From: Xylona heveae TC161
Lineage: Eukaryota > Ascomycota > Xylonomycetes > Xylonales > Xylonaceae
Direction: 5' to 3'
Length of the DNA stretch: 64,000 bases
Assembly: GCF_001619985.1 (NCBI RefSeq)
Contig: NW_017264201.1
Location: 868,001-932,000, forward strand
The notes under the pieces are model-generated. The model did not search any database and had not been told where the DNA came from. It worked only from the letters and a program-made list of their open reading frames with translations. This document shows positions 58,011-64,000 of the stretch, one piece after another (the stretch's first letter is position 1; each line of letters starts with the position of its first letter). Position numbers and translations under genes: made by a program.

Positions 58011-60206
58011 ATGAGGGCCACTGTGCATCGCGGTGCAAGTCCAACATGTGTGCCATCGTCTGCGCTCCTGAAATTTCTCAGATCACAAGCTGAAGGTCTC
58101 TGCTTCTCGCCATCGAATAAATCTGTGCAACATTCCCTCGGCCTTTTCTGCTTTAACCGGGACAATGTGACACGGAATGGGTCCGAAAAGCGCTGGCCGA
58201 GAGCCAGCTTTGACTGCGCCATCCCACACGCTTTTGAACACCAAGGAACTGAAACAACTCGGAACCTGAATGCAAAGGCTCAATCTGCTGTTCGAAAGGC
58301 TTGGAGAAAACCTAGCGCTAGCTTCTGGGAGAATAAAATCTGGACACCGCGTTGCCGGAACACGACCTACGCAAAAAGCTGGGAAAGAGACCAGATAGTA
58401 TTTGCGCCATTCTCATCGCCGTCGTCGTCGTCATCGTCGTCGCCACAAGCTTCTGCGACTTATCCGCAGCCATTACAAGCGTCTTTCATGCCCTCCGATC
58501 TTTTCTCTCCAAGAAAAAAACAGCAGCAGAACAAGCCAGAAGTACCGCCCGGTCTCTTCACGCCCTCCATCTCGCCGCTCGCAACTTTACGCCTCACATG
58601 TCCTACAGCGAACCTTTCTGTCCGCCACTCCTCATCAGATACCCGTGTTCCCTGGCTGCGACGTCTGTTCGAATTCAAAGCGGGAAAGAAGGATAAATAT
58701 CCCGCGCGTGGCAGCCGGCATCAACTGTCTCCGCCCCGGCCCAGTTTTCTCGACGATGGTACCGAAAGTTCGATTTCAAGCGCCGGACGCGGCCTGGCGC
58801 TCAAAGCTCCAAACGAGCTGAAATTAAGATGCACTGAATTTGACGAAAATGGAAACGTTACTCTCGTGAACGGAGAGTTTCGAAAAGCTGAATTAATCGC
58901 AAAGGTTCGCAACTATCCCTGGTTTCATTCCCCTTCTCGCTCTAGTGATGCTAACTCCAATATCCCAACAGTACGGTTTATTGCCTCGTGATCTCCGCAA
59001 GATCGATTCCTCCTTACTCCCAAATATTCTCGTCCGACCATCAGCTATTCTCATCAACCTTTTACATCTTCGGGTGCTCATCAAACACAACCGGGTCCTT
59101 GTATTTGACGCGTACGGGTCTACAGACTCCTATACCCAATCTGTATTCATGTACGATCTGGAAGGCAAACTACGACAACGCGGCGAAGGATTGGGCGGGC
59201 TACCATACGAATTCCGCGCTCTCGAAGCGGTACTCATCAGCGTGACTACCGCATTAGAAGGCGAATTCGAAGGCGTCCGCGAACCTGTCGTGCGTGTCCT
59301 GCGCGAGCTAGAAGAAGACATTGACCGCGACAAGCTACGGCATTTGCTCATTTACTCCAAGAAACTTGGCACATTCGAGCAGAAAGCACGGCTCGTTCGA
59401 GAAGCTATTGACGACTTACTCGAAGCCGACGACGACCTTGCATCCATGTATCTCACTGAAAAGGCCAGCGGCAAGACCCGCGGCGAGGAAGACCATACCG
59501 AAGTCGAGATGCTACTCGAATCATACCATAAAGTTTCTGAAGAAATCGTCCAAGCCTCGGGCAATCTGGTCTCGAATATCAGGAACACTGAAGAAATGTA
59601 AGTACTCGACCCTGTTATTTCTAGACCCAATTGCTCTCTCTTTAACCCCCCCCCTCTCCCCTTTTCTCTTCCAGCCCGCTAACGAATCCAAATAGAGTCA
59701 AAGCCATTCTCGACGCCAACCGCAACTCCCTTATGCTCCTCGATCTCAAATTCTCCATTGGCACACTCGGCATCGGCGCCGGTGCCTTCGTCGCCTCGCT
59801 CTACGGCATGAACTTGGAGAATTTTATCGAAGAAACAGACTACGGCTTCGTCACCGTCAGCACCTTCGCCACCGTCGCCGCCATCGCCGTCTGCTATACC
59901 TGCCTCACCAGACTCCGCAAAGTCCAGCGCGTCAGCATGTGGGGCGAGCAGGGCAAACGCAGCCGCGGTTCCTGGCGAGATATTGATCCCTTGCCGCCCC
60001 TCACCGACCACGGCCACGCCGCGCTCAGTCGCTTCGAGAGACTGGAAAGTATGCGCAGAGCGCAGCAGCAGAAAGTCGCAGAGGCTGTTAGTACTGGCGG
60101 TGGTGGGGGTGGCGGCACGGGCGCCACTGGAAATACAAGTGACAGTATGCGTGGCGGTCCGGCCAGAGACGTTTTTGATTCGCTGAATCCTCTTGGAAAG
60201 AAGTGA
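58011..60206 (+). CDS. MRS2: Mitochondrial Mg2+ channel Mrs2 (676 aa)
   Basis: Exons 58011-58904, 58972-59597 and 59696-60206. A presequence-like basic N-terminus without acidic residues (MRATVHRGASPTCVPSSALL, then KFLRSQAEG) suggests mitochondrial import. A long Ser/Pro-rich region follows. The CorA-type matrix domain starts near residue 270 (LKLRCTEFDENGNVTL, LLPRDLRKIDSSLLPNILVR, RALEAVLISVTTALEGEF) and includes the long coiled helix (ILDANRNSLMLLDLKFSIG). Membrane helix 1 ends in the selectivity motif Y543-G-M-N546 (SLYGMNLENF), and helix 2 is VTVSTFATVAAIAVCYTCL. It conducts Mg2+ across the inner membrane and supports group II intron splicing in yeast. The start at 58011 is the best candidate; it gives a longer N-terminus than yeast Mrs2. 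Confidence 0.93.
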
Positions 60207-60829
60207 TTCTTCGGTTAGTACTTGAGAATTTTATATTCTTCAAAGTATTCTTCAACAGTCTAGATCTGGTTTTTTCTTTTAAGGGTCTAAAATCTGACTT
60301 CTTTATTGAAGGGTCAGAGAGCCGGTTTCTTCTTTTAAGCGTCCAGATCCGGTCTCGGCCATCGCGATCATCGGGAAATGGGGACAAAACTCCACTTAAT
60401 CGTTTTATATCCATGTCATGACTGATTCGTACCATGTCGTCTCGAATCATCACATATCTGGCATGACGTACCTTATAGTATAGTCCGGCACAGTACAGGA
60501 CGCATTACAGGATAGTATAGTACATACATCCGTACCTGGCATAGCATAGCATAGCGTTATATCATGCATTTAAATCGAAATAGAATTTACGAATATCTGC
60601 CTTATCTCTCGCTGTCTGTCTTTCTCTCTGTCCTTTTCTCTCTCTCAGCTGTAGTTATATCCAGCGGGCAGATGCCTTTTCCATTACTTACAACAGCCTT
60701 AGAAGGCCAAGGATCATGACTGAGTCGGTTGTCAAATACCTCATGGCCATCAACTCATGCCATTATCCACCTCTGAGCATCCACGTCTATTTCTTTCTAA
60801 CATGCTAGCGATCTGTGGGCCTCTGGAAA
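60207..60829. other. Convergent intergenic region
   Basis: About 620 bp of 3' flanks, with a repeated agcatagcatagc stretch (60541-60560) and a tctctctc run near 60605-60650. No gene is seen. Confidence 0.55.
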
Positions 60830-61600
60830 TCAATCAAGTAATTCTAAAATTTTACTTGCTTCCCGGCAAAGTTGATCCGTAGACTGATACTGCCCGGTCC
60901 AACACTTTTCAATAATTCCACCAAAAACAAGACCGCTCACAGATGGAAGTGCATTGAGCGGAGGCAGCTCAAACCCTGTTTCCAGAAGATCGCACTCGTA
61001 TACCCGCCAGGCCTCGATGGAGTAGATGACACAGCCCAGGTGAAACAGGTCAACTTTCGCCGTCAGGCCACCATCATTAGCAGTTGCAATGTCGTCGTCA
61101 TCCGCCAGGACTGAACACTGGCCAAAGTCCATCATTTTGAGCGACTGGCTATCATCCGCAATGAGCAGGTTTCGAACGGCAAGGTCATAGATTAGTATTT
61201 TCGAATCATGAAGGCTGTGCACTGCTTTGAGAACGGAGGATATCCATTTTGCTTTCTGTCGTCTTTCTGGCTCTGTCGCTTGTTTCTCCATGTATTCTTC
61301 AACAGTTCCCCGCTTGTAGTAAGCCAGTAAGATACCGTCATCGGATATATCGATGCATGTGGCAATTCCGTCGCCGCAATGTCTTACTCGACTGTAAACT
61401 CTTTTCTCTATGGCGAAAGCGAACCGGTTGCAGTCATTCCGGTATTCAATTTCCTGGCGATCCTGCGCAGCCATATCCGCGGTATCTTCGACTCGTGGAA
61501 TTTTTAAAGCATACGAGCCCCATTCTAAGACGACTCCAAAATTCCCTGTGCCAATAATTCGCTCTTTCACTCGTGTCCCGTCTGGTTTTAAGAAGAACAT
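60830..61600 (-). CDS. Small protein-kinase-like protein (256 aa)
   Basis: ATG 61600 is the first ATG in the frame; the frame stays open for about 70 nt upstream, so an upstream exon is possible. Kinase motifs in order are GTGNFG as glycine loop (17-22), ALKIP with Lys33, YDLAVRN as a catalytic loop with Asp139 and Asn144 but Tyr-Asp in place of His-Arg-Asp, and MMDFG with Asp158. The domain is about 250 residues and nearly complete, with a short N-lobe. Fungal genomes carry many such orphan, truncated or atypical kinases, so function cannot be assigned. Nucleotide-binding and metal-binding residues are present, so activity is possible. The substrate is unknown. Confidence 0.8.
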   Translation of the reverse strand: MFFLKPDGTRVKERIIGTGNFGVVLEWGSYALKIPRVEDTADMAAQDRQEIEYRNDCNRFAFAIEKRVYSRVRHCGDGIATCIDISDDGILLAYYKRGTVEEYMEKQATEPERRQKAKWISSVLKAVHSLHDSKILIYDLAVRNLLIADDSQSLKMMDFGQCSVLADDDDIATANDGGLTAKVDLFHLGCVIYSIEAWRVYECDLLETGFELPPLNALPSVSGLVFGGIIEKCWTGQYQSTDQLCREASKILELLD

Positions 61601-61702
61601 GTTTTTGGAGATTTGCACAAGTGACCAAGTGAGGTCGCACTGCGTTTGCTGTTCAATTGTGAGAGGTTAGGGCTGATAGGTTGATTAACCAATGCATAGA
61701 TT

Positions 61703-61730
61703 GAGGTCGAGGTCGAGGTCGAGGTCGAAA
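61703..61730 (+). repeat. (GAGGTC)n tandem repeat
   Basis: Four perfect copies of gaggtc followed by a partial one. It lies about 100 nt upstream of the kinase-like gene start on the other strand. Confidence 0.85.
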
Positions 61731-62015
61731 GTCAAAGTAATAGCATTGGAAGTCTAGGAGCAACGACTGAATATCTGGCATTGCTTATGCTAAAATTTCC
61801 CCCTTCATGGGAGGCTATCCACGACACGCGGGGGGATAGCTCGGCACCTCAGATATTATTGTTGCCCGTATTGGGCAGCATGCCCTTACTCAGGCCTAGG
61901 GATTTGAGGAAAGCCTAGGAGGTAACTATGTGTGTGTATAAGGAGGAAGAGGGTGTATATCAAGTAACTCCTGTCCCTGTACTCCTTCGTATCACCTGAG
62001 CAGAGCCATGCGAAG

Positions 62016-62114
62016 TCAGCAACCCCTTGTGCGTAAAGAAGCCAGGAAGCTTGCGGCTTGGCAGATGGTGTACTTGATCGTCCAGACTTTGACCGCGCCG
62101 TCCTCACTGGCGAA
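62016..62114 (-). pseudogene. Possible WD40-repeat gene fragment
   Basis: After a consensus-like acceptor (ctatag, 62115-62120) the minus strand encodes FASEDGAVKVWTIKY and ends at TGA about 18 codons later. SxDGxVKVW is the classic end of a WD40 blade. No upstream blades were found to the right, and the preceding open segment (about 62120-62270) is unlike WD40. It is either a terminal exon scrap of a lost gene or chance. Confidence 0.25.
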
Positions 62115-62512
62115 CTATAGTTTACCTACCTGAGTATTCTTCTTGTTGGTCCGCTAATACTCTCAGCAGCGGAAAGGCTACCATAGCAGCGGTGCGGGTC
62201 GAGGTTCTAGAGAAGGAGCAAGGCACTTTAAGGCGGGTAAACTCGACTACAGAAAGTACACCACGACAACTACATGACCACATCGATTTAGGTTTTATCA
62301 AAGATATACAAATAGTTAGAACGATTGAGTCTTGTGCTAAGGGAACATGGTAGGATACTCAAGCTATCTGAATGCTAGCTAGAGTGTGCCTTTTCTACAA
62401 TGGCTTCCGCTTCCGCTTCTGCTACTGTTGTTTGGATTGTCGCTGCCGCTCAGATAATCGTTCACGGAGCCGAGTCATGATGATTGATGTAATCGAGATT
62501 GAGCCGAATGAA

Positions 62513-63970
62513 TCAGATGTCAATGTCGAGGAGAAATGGAGAGTTCTCCTGACAATCTTCCCTCTCCATATCTAGCTTCTCTTCCATACTTAATTGGCAC
62601 TGTATGCAAATGTCTTCGCATGCAAAGCCATGTGTCCATCTTTCACAATCTCTTTGCAACGCTCGCTCTTTCTCTGATTCTGGGTCATCAGGGCTGAACC
62701 CGGCCTTTATCTTCTTGACGTGCTCTCTCCAGAGCTCATTCCATGGGTTACGAGACCAATACTGGGTATACGGAAACGACCCACATAGGCGGCAAGATCT
62801 ATCGAAATCAAGAAAGACGAACTGGTCCTCATAGAGAGGAGTCTGGTCTTCGAAAAGTGCGATAAACGTTTTCGGTGTCCAGCCATCATCAAGCACCGCG
62901 CATTCTTGTATCGCAAACTCCTCCAGATTGACGTTCAAGTATTCTAATAAAAACCGAAACCACCAGAAGCTTAGCTGTTCAGCCAGGGCTGCTCTTGCTA
63001 AAGTTCCTGGTTGTGTTGTCCATCTCTCTAGCTCGAAATTGTAAAAGGGTTTGGTGATAATAAAATGTATGTCCTTGATCTCTTCCAAAAATACTTTAAA
63101 ATTGCTAAAACCGTATTTTCTTACTTCACTTACGAATGTCTTGGTGCCGTCATCGTATTCAGTCCGGTCAAGACCTCCCCTTGCCACCTGATACATATCT
63201 GCTTTGAGAGATTCGTCATTGTAGTACTGACGAATCTCACGTACCAAATCAGGGAGGTCTACAAAGCCGAGGAGAAGAACTTGAACAATAAGATCCATCC
63301 AAGAAGGACCTTCATCCGAATGTTGGAGATTTCTAAGCAGCCAAGAGCAAGGCCGAGATGATCCGGCCTCGTTATGAGTAGAGGCACAAAATTCATTGGC
63401 GGTGAGGGTTTCTTCCAGTACAAGCATCGTTTGAAAGGTGGAAAATTTGCTTGTTGTAGGACAATCAATAAGTATTTGATTTCTTTCAAGCTCTGTCAGG
63501 GCGAGCAAAACCCTCCTCTGCATGTTGTAAGTCTCATAGTCGTTCTGGACCTGAAGTTTATTGAAACGGCAGAACATGTAAGGGTAAGATCTCTTATATC
63601 GAATACCTAGCGTCACACAGGGGAAAATTGCTGTCATTTCCCAGGGCATCCTGAAAGTGTGTCAGCCTAAGGATTGAAAGAATTAAATATATCTCGACTT
63701 ACAAGGCATGCTCCCCGGTTCTGGCTGTCCCATCTGCTCCGTGTTGCAAAAGAAGTCTTATTAACTCAGGATGAAGGTTTCCAGCTGCAATCTATGTATA
63801 CGTTAGCTTAGAGAGCATTGAAATATTTTTCTCTTCCTTACATGTAACAGCGTGTATCCGTCGGAGGACACGTCAAAGGGTGACGCAAGCCCCTGAGCAA
63901 ATAATCCCATTACCCCAGAAATATTTCCAGTCGCACATAAGGCAAATACAGGAGAGTTATCCGGAACAAC
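62513..63970 (-). CDS. Ankyrin-repeat protein, 5' part beyond the window
   Basis: Visible exons on the minus strand are 63970-63842, 63791-63703 and 63650-62513 (stop). The first two encode ankyrin-like units: PVFALCATGNISGVMGLFAQ, then DGYTLLHIAAGNLHPELIRLLLQHGAD, split by an intron inside the repeat. An in-frame stop just right of 63970 and an acceptor-like gcaaag suggest an intron leading to exons outside the window. The long last exon encodes about 378 residues rich in aromatic residues, with Cys pairs near the end (CRLCGSF, CEDICIQCQ). Fungal ankyrin proteins with such unclassified C-termini are common. It is probably a protein-interaction scaffold; no enzyme motif is seen. Confidence 0.7.
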
Positions 63971-64000
63971 CTTTGCGTTACGTATTAGCTATCCCGCTTT

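Larger units (their letters stand above)
61601..62512. other. Intergenic with simple repeat and WD40-like scrap
   Basis: About 900 bp between two leftward genes. It contains a GAGGTC tandem repeat and one short open segment resembling a WD40 blade, listed separately. Nothing else is recognised. Confidence 0.5.

Noticed and set aside
41473-64000. Idea of a secondary-metabolite or defence gene cluster in the right half
   Set aside because: The genes are conserved housekeeping functions (exomer, eIF1A, XPF, WASP, Mrs2) with no backbone synthase, tailoring enzymes or pathway regulator.

Overview
The window is nuclear DNA of a filamentous ascomycete, most likely a eurotiomycete (Aspergillus/Penicillium/Talaromyces-type). 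The reasons are dense genes on both strands and short introns with GTRNGT donors, RCTRAC-like branch points and YAG acceptors. The gene set also fits: a RID/Masc1-type cytosine methyltransferase, Chs5, an Msc7-type aldehyde dehydrogenase and fungal F-box proteins. There is no rRNA, CRISPR array or plasmid/phage signature. All gene models were spliced by eye from conserved protein sequence, splice motifs and reading-frame phase; no alignment was run.

Layout. 0-9 kb: the 3' end of an Mpv17/PMP22 membrane protein, a small orphan two-exon gene, then YIF1 (-) and SRP101 (+) head to head. 9.5-16 kb: a minus-strand housekeeping block of ATP7 (mitochondrial ATP synthase subunit d), NAC-alpha (EGD2), ribosomal protein L14 and an F-box protein. 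17.7-22.6 kb: a tiny membrane protein with a lipidation-like N-terminus, a weak small gene, and an AAAP-family amino-acid transporter. 23-33 kb: an Msc7-type ALDH with a 7-nt micro-exon, an HhH-GPD DNA glycosylase (-), and divergent from it a RID/Masc1/DmtA-type DNA methyltransferase (+).

33-41.4 kb is a gene-poor island. Near 34.6-35.6 kb it holds a broken Ty3/gypsy-type fossil (RNase H and integrase pieces); most of the rest is unrecognised. 41.5-49.7 kb: CHS5 (exomer), TIF11 (eIF1A), RAD1/XPF (nine exons) and a 73-aa conserved-looking protein. 50.8-64 kb: a lone PD-(D/E)XK-like protein, a large F-box protein, LAS17/WASP, an intron-containing tRNA-Leu(CAA), MRS2 (mitochondrial Mg2+ channel), a small kinase-like protein, and an ankyrin-repeat gene running off the right edge.

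Most genes are unrelated housekeeping functions, with no secondary-metabolite cluster. Two neighbour pairs may matter functionally. YIF1 and SRP101 share a 311-bp promoter and both serve the early secretory pathway. The HhH-GPD glycosylase and the RID-like methyltransferase share one long intergenic region and could write and repair modified cytosine.
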